Origin: Fulvimarina uroteuthidis
Lineage (GTDB): Bacteria > Pseudomonadota > Alphaproteobacteria > Rhizobiales > Rhizobiaceae
Direction: 5' to 3'
Length of the DNA: 64,000 nucleotides
Assembly: GCF_034321785.1 (NCBI RefSeq)
Contig: NZ_JAXLPB010000004.1
Location: 124,001 to 188,000 of the forward strand
The stretch's first letter is position 1. Each line of letters opens with the position of its first letter. Below, one piece after another: positions 8,440-15,813 of the stretch. The notes beneath the pieces are model-generated. The model ran no database searches, was not told the origin of the DNA, and saw only the letters and a list, made by a program, of their open reading frames with translations. The translations under genes and the position numbers were made by a program.

Positions 8440-8913
8440 ATGAACGATAAAATAAGATCAATCGTTACTCACGCCTTGACCGCTTTGCTTGCAGCGGCGG
8501 TGACTTTTTTCGTGCAAGATTTTTCTGATTTTCGTAACGATAAGCGCGCTGAGCAGAGAGCTATTGTCGCAACTCAGAACAGCGTGGCAGAAGAATTGCA
8601 AAAAATTCTCGTCGATATGAAGGAAGTTGCGAACGGCGAACGCTCATCAAACCCTGAAGACGTTGAGAAACTACGTTTGGTTCTATTAAAGGATCGAGCT
8701 TCTGCTCAGCAATTAGCCTCAATAGTGCCCGCATCTTCCTCCGAGCTCGATCCATTCGAAAAGGCGAGCGTGAACCTCCTTAAAGAAGCGGAGCGGCTAA
8801 AGGGTCCACTCGACGCTCCGAGGATGACAGAAGCCCTTAGCGAGTATCTTTACCGCCGGGGAGAACTTATTGCAGCAGCCGAAAATTCACGCAATTCTTA
8901 CCTCCAGTTCTGA
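8440..8913 (+). CDS. Small membrane-anchored helical protein, partner of the 7291 gene, unknown function
   Basis: This 157-residue protein begins 27 nt after the preceding stop on the same strand, so the two are probably one transcript. A hydrophobic segment (about 10-25, ALTALLAAAVTFFV) is followed by a charged, helix-prone region (28-157) with many Glu/Lys/Leu and likely coiled-coil character. The short basic N-terminus suggests N-in topology, placing the helical part in the periplasm; the reverse cannot be excluded. Base composition matches the upstream gene and differs from the chromosome. No family is recognised. Confidence 0.6.
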   Translation: MNDKIRSIVTHALTALLAAAVTFFVQDFSDFRNDKRAEQRAIVATQNSVAEELQKILVDMKEVANGERSSNPEDVEKLRLVLLKDRASAQQLASIVPASSSELDPFEKASVNLLKEAERLKGPLDAPRMTEALSEYLYRRGELIAAAENSRNSYLQF

Positions 8914-8921
8914 AAACATCA

Positions 8922-9299
8922 GCCGAATGCGTAGCGCACCTTGGTGTTTGGGTCGCTGCGAAGTTGGCGAACTTGAACGATGGAGAACGTGCTGATCGAA
9001 GGTCGGCAAATTTGCCTACCTCGCCTTTTGATGACGAGCCTACATCTCGCAGCGTTCCTGTGACCCAATCCACCGCCGCCGATCTTTTGCACGTGTCCGA
9101 GCGCACGCTTCGGAACGCCAAGGCCGTCCAACGCGCCGCCATTCCAGATGTCCAGCGCGCCGTCGAGTCCGGAGAAGTCCGTGTTTCCGCGGCGGCGAAG
9201 ATCGCAAAGCTGCCAGAGGAGGACCAAGCCAAGGCTCTTGACTCATTTCGACCTCTTGTCCGTCATGTCGCGGACGATCGGCAAGGGGAACGCGGATGA
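8922..9299 (+). pseudogene. 3' remnant of a ParB/plasmid-type DNA-binding gene
   Basis: The frame encodes the C-terminal part of the ParB-like proteins common on phages and integrative elements: VAAKLANLNDGERADRRSAN, then VTQSTAADLLHVSERTLR (helix-turn-helix), AIPDVQRAVESGEV and AAAKIAKLPEEDQA. Similarity already exists upstream of the first possible start (TTG 8964) but fades at about 8922, where the ParB nuclease-like N-terminal half should be. The gene has therefore lost its 5' part. It may still yield a 111-residue HTH peptide. GC content is higher than in the two preceding genes, suggesting a different source. Confidence 0.6.
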
Positions 9300-9400
9300 T
9301 CGATGACGACGAACCAGAGATCGAATTCTCGCCGCTTGGTGGCCCGTTCACGCGCGATGGCATAACAGTCGAGGGTCGCGGCACGGTCGGCGAATGTCTT
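9296..9400 (+). pseudogene. Start of a small EIEFSPL-type gene, truncated after about 27 codons
   Basis: An ATG at 9296 overlaps the end of the ParB-like remnant (ATGA-type coupling). It encodes MIDDDEPEIEFSPLGGPFTR followed by DGITVEG, which looks like the beginning of short proteins often found after such ParB-like genes. From about residue 27 the frame becomes low-complexity and unrelated, suggesting a deletion junction near 9375-9400. The family assignment is from memory and tentative. Confidence 0.35.
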
Positions 9401-9408
9401 CACGTCGC

Positions 9409-9483
9409 CGAGGGAACTTGCGGACCGCAGACGCCGTCCGGTCGAGATCCATCCCCGACGTCCAGTGCGCCGCGGAGCCAGGC
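9409..9483 (+). pseudogene. Second, degenerate copy of the ParB-like segment
   Basis: Translation at 9412-9483 gives LRTADAVRSRSIPDVQCAAE, which aligns without gaps to LRNAKAVQRAAIPDVQRAVE of the copy ending at 9299: about 13 identities over 24 residues, with clear DNA similarity. Surrounding sequence is out of frame or unrelated. It is a relic of a duplicated or independently inserted ParB-like gene, fused at about 9400 to the truncated small gene. Confidence 0.5.
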
Positions 9484-9551
9484 TCCCATGCCCGCTTCTG
9501 GCAGACCGCATGGGCGAGGGCGGCCGGATATTCCGGCCGCGCCATCCGCAA

Positions 9552-9977
9552 TCAGTTGAACGTGTGGAGTGCGAGTTTCAGGCTGCCGTCGTCCCCCTTC
9601 TCGAAGACGTGGGTCGCGACGCCGCCAATGTCCGATCCGTCGCCCCCTTTCGCCGACCATCTGGATGCCGCGACGATTTCATTGCCGTCTTCCATGACGC
9701 GGATCACCTCGAGGGCGTGGCCTGTCACGCCGGCCTTGAAAAGTCCGTCGAAGAATTGCCCGATCGCTTCGGGGCCTTCGACCACATTGTGCGTGGGCGG
9801 CAGGAAAACGGCATCGTCGGCATAGGCAGCCGCCACCTTCTCAGCATCACCACTGTTGAAGGCCGCATTCCATTGCTCGTAGGCGGCTTTCACGTCGCTT
9901 TCGGCATCGGCCATAGCGATGGAAGGCGCGATGATCATGAGCGCCGTAGCGAACAGCACAGATCCGAGATGTTTCAT
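9552..9977 (-). CDS. Secreted SnoaL-like/DUF4440 protein
   Basis: This 141-residue protein has a signal peptide (MKHLGSVLFATALMIIAPSI, cleavage likely after AMA) and an NTF2/SnoaL-type fold with AAYEQWNAAFNSGDAEKVAA and AYADDAVFLPP, typical of DUF4440 ketosteroid-isomerase-like proteins. GAGGAGGAAATT precedes the ATG at 9977 and fixes the start. Substrate and activity are unknown. It marks the return to host-like codon use after the island. Confidence 0.82.
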   Translation of the reverse strand: MKHLGSVLFATALMIIAPSIAMADAESDVKAAYEQWNAAFNSGDAEKVAAAYADDAVFLPPTHNVVEGPEAIGQFFDGLFKAGVTGHALEVIRVMEDGNEIVAASRWSAKGGDGSDIGGVATHVFEKGDDGSLKLALHTFN

Positions 9978-10393
9978 AATTTCCTCCTCAAACGCGTCGA
10001 AAGGACGCGATGGGCAGGCTAAGCGCTGACCTGAGGTATGTCTATCGGGTGCGATTGCTGCGGTCCGTGCGGAAAGACCCCCACCGATCGGCGAAGGCCC
10101 GCCCGACCGGTACCGCGACGTCCGCCGGGCTTTGCGTGGATCGATCACGCCGTCGCCACCTCCCGCCGTGGGTAGACGGAACGCCGGCGGCATCGGCGAA
10201 AACCCGGTCGGGACGAAGCGAACACCGGCCCCGTCCGCCAACGAGACCACGACCCGCTCGCCATCCCGATCACGCGGCGCTCTTCTCGCGCCGCCTCCCC
10301 CGCCTCCTTCGCTTCAAACCGTAACCATCTGTTCGGCTTGGCATGGCCGGCCTATCATGGACACCGTTTCGAACGGGTGGAGGAGATGGACCG
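9978..10393. other. 416-nt intergenic stretch
   Basis: No supported gene is seen. The stretch is GC-rich with pyrimidine-rich tracts near 10270-10320. It presumably carries the divergent promoters of the flanking small genes; no clear motif was fixed by eye. Confidence 0.4.
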
Positions 10394-10612
10394 ATGACGA
10401 TGAGCGATGCCGCAACTGAGGTACGGCGCTGTGCGGAAGCACTGACCAAAGCCCTCAACGATGCCGCGGCGGCGGGGCAGAGCATGACGGTCGAAGTCGT
10501 CCAGCACGAGCGCGACGGCGCGCGTGCCGACCGGCGCGAGGTGATCGTCCATCACCACGATGCCGATAGCGGAATCAAGCCGGAAGATCTGAATTCGGCG
10601 AACGATTACTGA
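10394..10612 (+). CDS. Hypothetical 72-residue protein
   Basis: The frame from ATG 10394 (MTMSDAATEVRRCAEALTKA) is preceded by a GGAGGAGA-type site. The predicted product has an N-terminal helical region with Ala-rich segment and a C-terminal half containing TVEVVQHERDG and VIVHHHDAD, suggesting two beta strands. Codon use is host-like. No family is recognised, and it could be non-coding. Confidence 0.45.
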   Translation: MTMSDAATEVRRCAEALTKALNDAAAAGQSMTVEVVQHERDGARADRREVIVHHHDADSGIKPEDLNSANDY

Positions 10613-10812
10613 CCGTCCCAAGGGGCCGGCCGCTGCTTGCACGCAACGCCTTGCCGCGGTCGACGCTGTGCTTGCCGATCCGGGCCGACGTCACGGCGGC
10701 TTCGTCCACCGATGCGGCGGATCGTCCCCTCACGCGATTGTGCAGGGCCCGGGCGTGGCCTTCCGGCGGTTCCGGGCGAACCTTGTGCATGACCGGAACA
10801 GGAGATGCCGCC

Positions 10813-11235
10813 ATGAACCGCCTTGCCTTGCGCCTTGCCGTCCTCGTCGCCCTCTCGGGCCCGATGGCCACGAAGATCGCGAAGGCGGACGATGCGTCCG
10901 ACGTAAGGGCTGCGATCACCGCGCAGATCGAGGCGTTTCGCGCGGACGACGGCGCCGCGGCCTATGCGTTCGCCGCCCCCCAGATCCAGGCGATGACCGG
11001 GTCGCAGGAGCGCTTCATGGATATGGTCCGCACCGGCTACCCGCAGGTCTACCGCGCGAACAATGTCTCGTTCGGCGCGCTGCAGCCTTATGCGGGCGGC
11101 TTTGTGCAGGACGTGTTCCTGACCGATCCGAAGGGCCAGGCCTGGATCGCCTCCTATACGCTCGAGCGGCAGGACGACGGGTCGATGAAGATCACCGGCG
11201 TCCAAATCCGCAAGAGCGAGGAGCTTGCCGTCTGA
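10813..11235 (+). CDS. DUF4864-type exported protein
   Basis: This 140-residue protein has a signal-like N-terminus (MNRLALRLAVLVALSGPMAT). The mature region contains ITAQIEAFRADDGAAAYAFA, a tract ending in RFMDMVRTGYPQVYR, and a closing IASYTLERQDDGSMKITGV, the usual layout of DUF4864, a SnoaL/NTF2-like family of unknown function. The ATG at 10813 follows AGGAG at about 10 nt. It is convergent with tgt, only 4 nt apart. Confidence 0.78.
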   Translation: MNRLALRLAVLVALSGPMATKIAKADDASDVRAAITAQIEAFRADDGAAAYAFAAPQIQAMTGSQERFMDMVRTGYPQVYRANNVSFGALQPYAGGFVQDVFLTDPKGQAWIASYTLERQDDGSMKITGVQIRKSEELAV

Positions 11236-11239
11236 ACGG

Positions 11240-12370
11240 TCAGACCGGGTCGATATCTCCCCGCGCCCACCCGGCTTCCGTCTCGGCCTTGAAGTCGGCG
11301 AACCGTCCGGCTTCGATCGCATCGCGCATGCCGGCCATCAGCCACTGATAATAGGCCAGATTGTTCCAGGTCAGCAGCATGCCGCCGAGCGCTTCGTCGG
11401 CGCGGGTCAGATGGTGGAGATAGGCCCGCGAATAGTCCCGCGAGGCCGGGCACGCCGAGGCCTCGTCGAGCGGGCGCGGATCCTCGGCATGGCGGGCATT
11501 GCGCAGATTGATCTTGCCGAAGCGGCTATAGGCGAGGCCATGGCGCCCGGCCCGCGTCGGCATCACGCAATCGAACATGTCGACCCCACGCGCCACCGAC
11601 TGCAGGAGATCGTCCGGCGTTCCGACGCCCATCAGATAGCGCGGCTTGTGCGACGGCATCACCGGCAGCGTCTCGTCCAGCGTCTTCAGCATCACGTGCT
11701 GGGGCTCGCCGACCGCCAACCCGCCGATCGAATAGCCCTTGAGGTCCATCGCCGACAGGCGCTCGGCCGAGCGGATGCGCAGATCGATGACGTCGCCGCC
11801 CTGCACGATGCCGAACATCGCCTTGCCGGGCTGGTCGCCGAAGGCCCTCGCCGAGCGCTCCGCCCATCGCAACGACAGTTCCATGGCGCGCTCGATCTCG
11901 GCGCGCTCGGCGGGCAGCCGAATGCACTCGTCGAGCTGCATCTGGATGTCACTGTCGAGACGATCCTGGATCTCGATCGAACGCTCCGGCGTCAGCCTGT
12001 GTTGCGAACCGTCGATATGGCTCTTGAACGTGACGCCGGTCTCGTCGAGCTTTCGGAGAGCTGCGAGCGACATGACCTGGAAGCCGCCCGAATCGGTGAG
12101 AATCGGATGCGGCCAGCGGGCGAACTCGTGGAGTCCGCCGAGCCGCGCCACGCGCTCGGCGCCCGGCCGCAGCATCAGATGGTAGACATTGCCGAGAATG
12201 ATGTCGGCGCCCAGGTCGCGCACCTGATCGAGATACATCGCCTTGACCGTGCCGGCGGTACCGACGGGCATGAAGGCGGGCGTGCGCACCGTGCCGCGCG
12301 GCATGGTGATCTCGCCGCGTCGGGCCTTGCCGTCGCTTGCAAGGAGCTTGAAGGTGAAGTGCGTGGTCAT
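11240..12370 (-). CDS. tgt: tRNA-guanine transglycosylase (Tgt) with degenerate zinc site
   Basis: This 376-residue TIM-barrel enzyme exchanges G34 for preQ1 in tRNAs for Asp, Asn, His and Tyr. It has the general-base motif LTDSGGFQVMS (Asp93), GIVQGG, and the nucleophile in DMFDCVMPTR (Asp267). The zinc site is unusual: where E. coli has Cys302, Cys304, Cys307 and His333, this protein has Ser305, Cys307, Ser310 and Asn336 (EASACPAS and LLTWNN). The start at 12370 fits the family; queA lies upstream on the same strand, 142 nt away, making a queuosine pathway cluster. Confidence 0.96.
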   Translation of the reverse strand: MTTHFTFKLLASDGKARRGEITMPRGTVRTPAFMPVGTAGTVKAMYLDQVRDLGADIILGNVYHLMLRPGAERVARLGGLHEFARWPHPILTDSGGFQVMSLAALRKLDETGVTFKSHIDGSQHRLTPERSIEIQDRLDSDIQMQLDECIRLPAERAEIERAMELSLRWAERSARAFGDQPGKAMFGIVQGGDVIDLRIRSAERLSAMDLKGYSIGGLAVGEPQHVMLKTLDETLPVMPSHKPRYLMGVGTPDDLLQSVARGVDMFDCVMPTRAGRHGLAYSRFGKINLRNARHAEDPRPLDEASACPASRDYSRAYLHHLTRADEALGGMLLTWNNLAYYQWLMAGMRDAIEAGRFADFKAETEAGWARGDIDPV

Positions 12371-12512
12371 TGCTGGCCTGTCCGACTCTGTGCTGCTTCT
12401 GGGATCGCCACCGTCTTCGAATGCCGTCGCGACCATCCGGCGATCGCTCGACCGGACGATGCCGACGCCGGGCACTGGGCGCCCCGGTCCCGGCAAACCC
12501 GCCCGTTCCGAC

Positions 12513-13589
12513 TCACGGGTCGACCCGGTCCAGAAGGCAGGCGTCCCCGTAGGAATAGAAGCGATATTCGGCGGCGATGGCGTGATCGTAGGCGTCCCGC
12601 ATGCGCGCGAGCCCGCAAAAGGCCGAGACCAGCATGAACAGCGTGGACCGGGGCAGATGGAAATTCGTCATCAGCCGGTCGACCGCCTTGAACCGGTAGC
12701 CGGGCGTGATGAAGATATCCGTCGGCCCGGAAAAGGGTGCAAGCCGGCCGTCGTCGCCGGCGGCGCTTTCCAGAAGCCGGAGCGAGGTCGTGCCGACGCA
12801 GACGATCCGCCCGCCGCTTGCGCGCACGCGATTGAGGCGGTCCGCCGTCGCCGCGTCGAGATGGCCGATTTCGGCGTGCATCTTGTGGTCCTCGGTCGCC
12901 TCGGCCTTGACCGGCAGGAAGGTGCCCGCGCCGACGTGAAGGGTGAGGAATTCCATTCCGACGCCCCGCGCCCGGATCTTACGCATGAGATCGTCGGTGA
13001 AGTGCAGCCCCGCCGTGGGTGCGGCGACCGCGCCGGGGTCCTTTGCATAGATCGTCTGGTAGTCGGCCCGGTCCTGCGCGTCGTCGCCGCGCTTGGCCGC
13101 GATATAGGGCGGCAGCGGGACATGGCCGACCGATGCGATGGCGGCGTCGAGATCGGGGCCGGACTGCGCGAAGGTCAACGTCGCCTCCCCGGCATCGCCG
13201 CGCGCCGTCACCTCGCCCGTCAGGGTCTCGCCGGCGGCCGAGGCGAACCGGATCGTGTCGCCGGTCCTCACGCGCTTTGCCGGGCGCACGAAGGCGGCCC
13301 AGCTCGACGGCGACAGGCGCATGTGCAAGGTCGCCTCGATCTGCGCGATGCCTTCGCCCTCGCGCGCGCCGGTGCGCTCGCGCGCGCCGAACAGCTGCGC
13401 CGGAATGACCTTGGTATCGTTGAAGACGAGAACGTCGCCGGGGCTCAGCAGGCCTGGCAGATCGGCGATCCGGCGATCGGCCAGTCCGTTACCGGATACG
13501 CCCAGAAGCCGCGCGCTCTCGCGCGGGGATGCCGGCCGGAGCGCGATGCGCTCCGGCGGCAGCTCGAAGTCGAATAGGTCGACCCTCAT
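12513..13589 (-). CDS. queA: S-adenosylmethionine:tRNA ribosyltransferase-isomerase
   Basis: This 358-residue enzyme adds the epoxycyclopentane ring to preQ1-modified tRNA, the step after Tgt. Family segments are present throughout: MRVDLFDFELPPERIA, VLVFNDTKVIPAQL, PTAGLHFTDDL, FLTLHVGAGTFLPV and TNFHLPRSTLFMLV. Length is normal. It lies between ppiB and tgt in one direction, and the cluster order coaD-ppi-ppi-queA-tgt is common in Rhizobiales. Confidence 0.96.
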   Translation of the reverse strand: MRVDLFDFELPPERIALRPASPRESARLLGVSGNGLADRRIADLPGLLSPGDVLVFNDTKVIPAQLFGARERTGAREGEGIAQIEATLHMRLSPSSWAAFVRPAKRVRTGDTIRFASAAGETLTGEVTARGDAGEATLTFAQSGPDLDAAIASVGHVPLPPYIAAKRGDDAQDRADYQTIYAKDPGAVAAPTAGLHFTDDLMRKIRARGVGMEFLTLHVGAGTFLPVKAEATEDHKMHAEIGHLDAATADRLNRVRASGGRIVCVGTTSLRLLESAAGDDGRLAPFSGPTDIFITPGYRFKAVDRLMTNFHLPRSTLFMLVSAFCGLARMRDAYDHAIAAEYRFYSYGDACLLDRVDP

Positions 13590-13607
13590 GATGCCGCGAC
13601 GATCGGC

Positions 13608-14087
13608 TCAGGCCGCGTCGACGTCGCTCTTGACGCGCATGGTCGTGATCGAGTCGGGATCCCTGACGGGCTCGCCCTTCTTGATCTTGTCGACATTGTC
13701 CATGCCCTCGATGACTTCGCCGAAGACGGAATATTGCTTGTTGAGCCATGGGGCGTCTTCGAAGCAGATGAAGAACTGCGAGTTCGCCGAATTCGGCGCG
13801 GCCGTGCGGGCAGCCGAGACGGTGCCGCGCTTGTGCGGTTCGGCCGAGAACTCGGCGACGAGGTCCGGCTTGTCCGAGCCGCCCGCGCCGGTGCCCGTCG
13901 GATCGCCCGTCTGGGCCATGAAGCCGTCGATCACGCGATGGAAGACGACGCCGTCATAGAAGTTCTCGCGGGCGAGCTCCTTGATGCGCTCGACATGATT
14001 GGGCGCCAGATCGGGGCGCAGCTTGATCACGACCCGGCCCTTGGTGGTCTCGAGGATCAGGATGTTCTCGGAATTTTCGTCAGCCAT
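13608..14087 (-). CDS. ppiB: Cytoplasmic cyclophilin-type peptidyl-prolyl isomerase
   Basis: This 159-residue cyclophilin lacks a signal peptide. It has FHRVIDGFMAQTGDPTGTG with the catalytic Arg, then AEFSAEPHKRGTVSAAR and NSANSQFFICF. It catalyses cis-trans isomerisation of Xaa-Pro bonds. A secreted paralogue is just upstream, with an intrinsic terminator between them; only 18 nt separate it from queA, so ppiB and queA likely share a transcript. Confidence 0.93.
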   Translation of the reverse strand: MADENSENILILETTKGRVVIKLRPDLAPNHVERIKELARENFYDGVVFHRVIDGFMAQTGDPTGTGAGGSDKPDLVAEFSAEPHKRGTVSAARTAAPNSANSQFFICFEDAPWLNKQYSVFGEVIEGMDNVDKIKKGEPVRDPDSITTMRVKSDVDAA

Positions 14088-14168
14088 TGTCAGTCTCTCT
14101 TTCGTCTTCGTCGATCGGGACGACAGGCGCGGAAAACCGGTTCCGCCTCCATCCTGTCGTGGTCGATC

Positions 14169-14201
14169 AAAAAGGCGGTCCGGGAGGTTGCCCGAACCGC
14201 C
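14169..14201 (-). terminator. Rho-independent terminator of the periplasmic cyclophilin gene
   Basis: Read on the minus strand, an 11-bp stem with one mismatch (GGCGGTTCGGG/CCCGGACCGCC; 14201-14191 with 14184-14174) is followed by TTTTT (14173-14169). It separates the ppiA transcript from ppiB. Confidence 0.8.
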
Positions 14202-14270
14202 GTGTCATGGCGTCCTAACTGTGTCAAAACCGGTGCCGGTGCAACCCCGCGGCGCGACGAGCCGTGCCTG

Positions 14271-14855
14271 TCAGCCCTCGGACCCGCCCACCGTCACCTT
14301 CGTCATCACGTCCGGGTCCTCGACCGAGCCGTTCTGGCGAGCGTCGCCTTTCTTGATCTGGTCGACGACATCCATGCCTTCGACGACGTCGCCGACGATC
14401 GTGTACTGGCCATCGAGGAAATCGCCATCGGCAAGCATGATGAAGAACTGCGAATTGGCCGAATTGGGATCCTGGCTGCGGGCCATGCCGACCGTGCCGC
14501 GATCGAAGGTCTCGTCCTCACTGAACTCGGCTTCGAGGTCCGGCTTGTCGGAGCCGCCCATGCCGGCGCCCGAGGTGTCCGCGCCCTTCTTGCCGAACTC
14601 GACATCGCCGGTCTGGGCCATGAAACCGTCGATCACCCGGTGGAACACGACATTGTCGTAGGCACCTTCCCCGGCGAGCGTCTTGATCTGCTCGACATGC
14701 TTGGGAGCAAGATCGGGACGCAACTGAACGACGATCGACCCCTTGTTCGTCTCGATGTTGAGACGGTCCGCGGCCTCGCCGTCCTGGGCAAGGCCCGGCG
14801 CGACGGCCGCGAGGGAAAGTCCGGCGACGATACCGAGAGTGGCTAGAAACTTCAT
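14271..14855 (-). CDS. ppiA: Periplasmic cyclophilin-type peptidyl-prolyl isomerase
   Basis: This 194-residue cyclophilin carries a signal peptide (MKFLATLGIVAGLSLAAVAP, cleavage likely after GLA). It shares FHRVIDGFMAQTGD and NSANSQFFIM with the cytoplasmic copy but has an insertion (VEFGKKGADTSGAGMGG). It folds proteins in the periplasm. The two are tandem paralogues from gene duplication followed by relocalisation. coaD lies 44 nt upstream on the same strand. Confidence 0.92.
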   Translation of the reverse strand: MKFLATLGIVAGLSLAAVAPGLAQDGEAADRLNIETNKGSIVVQLRPDLAPKHVEQIKTLAGEGAYDNVVFHRVIDGFMAQTGDVEFGKKGADTSGAGMGGSDKPDLEAEFSEDETFDRGTVGMARSQDPNSANSQFFIMLADGDFLDGQYTIVGDVVEGMDVVDQIKKGDARQNGSVEDPDVMTKVTVGGSEG

Positions 14856-14899
14856 GGGAAACCTTTTCTACGCTGACCATCGAACACGGCGCGTCGCCC

Positions 14900-15379
14900 T
14901 CAAATCCTTGCGAGGGCAGCCAGAACCGGTTCGGGAACGAATGGCGAGACATCCCCGCCCATCCTTGCGATCTGACGAACCAATGTGGCGGTAATGGGCC
15001 GGGTCTTCGGCGAGGCCGGCAGAAAGACGGTCACGATCTCCGGTCGCATCGCCCCGTTCATGCCGGCCATCTGCATCTCGTAGTCGAGATCCGAGCCGTC
15101 CCGAAGACCCCGCACGAGCACGCGGGCGCCGGCCTTCGCCGCCGCATCGACGACCAGCCCGTCGAAGGCGACGATATCGACCGGCGCACGCAGCCCTTCG
15201 GATTCCACGCTTTCGCGGATGAGGCGGACGCGTTCGTCGAACGAAAACATCGGCTGCTTGGCCGCATGGACGCCGATCCCGATGACGACGCGGTCGAATG
15301 CCGCGAGGGCTTGCCCGAGAATCGACAGGTGACCGCGGGTAACGGGGTCGAAGGAGCCGGGGAAGAAGGCGGTGATCAT
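14900..15379 (-). CDS. coaD: Phosphopantetheine adenylyltransferase
   Basis: This 159-residue enzyme transfers AMP from ATP to 4'-phosphopantetheine, the penultimate step of CoA synthesis. It has the nucleotidyltransferase motif PGSFDPVTRGH (T/HxGH) at about 7-17, VRGLRDGSDLDYE and the C-terminal ITATLVRQIARMGGD element. The ATG at 15379 begins MITAFFPGSFDPV, matching the family start. Confidence 0.96.
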   Translation of the reverse strand: MITAFFPGSFDPVTRGHLSILGQALAAFDRVVIGIGVHAAKQPMFSFDERVRLIRESVESEGLRAPVDIVAFDGLVVDAAAKAGARVLVRGLRDGSDLDYEMQMAGMNGAMRPEIVTVFLPASPKTRPITATLVRQIARMGGDVSPFVPEPVLAALARI

Positions 15380-15568
15380 CTGGAGGACCCGAACGTTTGC
15401 GCGATCAAGAACCGAGACAATTCGTCATAATTCGGCAAAAGACAAATGCCGTTCCTATCTCTAGGGTGAAGCGTCAAGAGCACGGGTCGCGGACCCCCAT
15501 CATGGTCGGTGGGAACCAATCCTCGGTTCGAAGCGTATTTCAAGCAGGATAACGAGGAGAGACTTCAT

Positions 15569-15691
15569 ATGCTGATCGCCGTTCTATCTCTCGCCATGAT
15601 CATCCCCCTGACCGCCGCGACCCTCATGAGCGTCAGCAATGAGCAGGATCGCAAGAGCATCAAGGTCAAAGCGCGGGACCACCGCCGCTAA
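15569..15691 (+). CDS. Small single-span membrane peptide, unknown function
   Basis: The 40-residue frame starts at ATG 15569, 8 nt after GAGGAGAG, a strong ribosome-binding site. Residues 1-22 (MLIAVLSLAMIIPLTAATLM) are hydrophobic and the tail is basic (DRKSIKVKARDHRR), predicting C-in topology. A strong intrinsic terminator follows at 15757, supporting a real short transcript. No family is recognised. Confidence 0.55.
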   Translation: MLIAVLSLAMIIPLTAATLMSVSNEQDRKSIKVKARDHRR

Positions 15692-15756
15692 GCCTTTATA
15701 ATCATATCGTCCGACCTCTGGCAGAGCCGGGCGGTACGACTTGTCACGACACATAG

Positions 15757-15792
15757 GCCGCCGCTCCCCTATCCCGGGAGCGGCGGCTTTTT
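15757..15792 (+). terminator. Strong Rho-independent terminator
   Basis: A perfect 12-bp stem GCCGCCGCTCCC (15757-15768)/GGGAGCGGCGGC (15776-15787) is followed by TTTTT (15788-15792). It ends the short + strand transcript carrying the 40-residue peptide, before the convergent gyrA. Confidence 0.9.
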
Positions 15793-15813
15793 CGTGGGTG
15801 ACGGGCGACGGCG

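Larger units (their letters stand above)
6744..9551. mobile_element. Putative small genomic island or island remnant behind tRNA-Lys
   Basis: From the base after the tRNA CCA to about 9.55 kb the sequence differs from its surroundings. Up to about 8.9 kb it is visibly AT-richer, with ATT/TTA/AAT codons that are rare elsewhere in the window. Genes are of unknown type, and the segment ends in truncated ParB-like relics. No integrase gene and no duplicated tRNA 3' end were found, so boundaries are estimates. The right edge is placed before the SnoaL-like gene, which has host-like codon use. Confidence 0.5.

Noticed and set aside
8964..9299. Intact chromosomal ParB
   Set aside because: It lacks the N-terminal nuclease-like domain and parA is absent; the sequence is of the phage/ICE ParB-like type.
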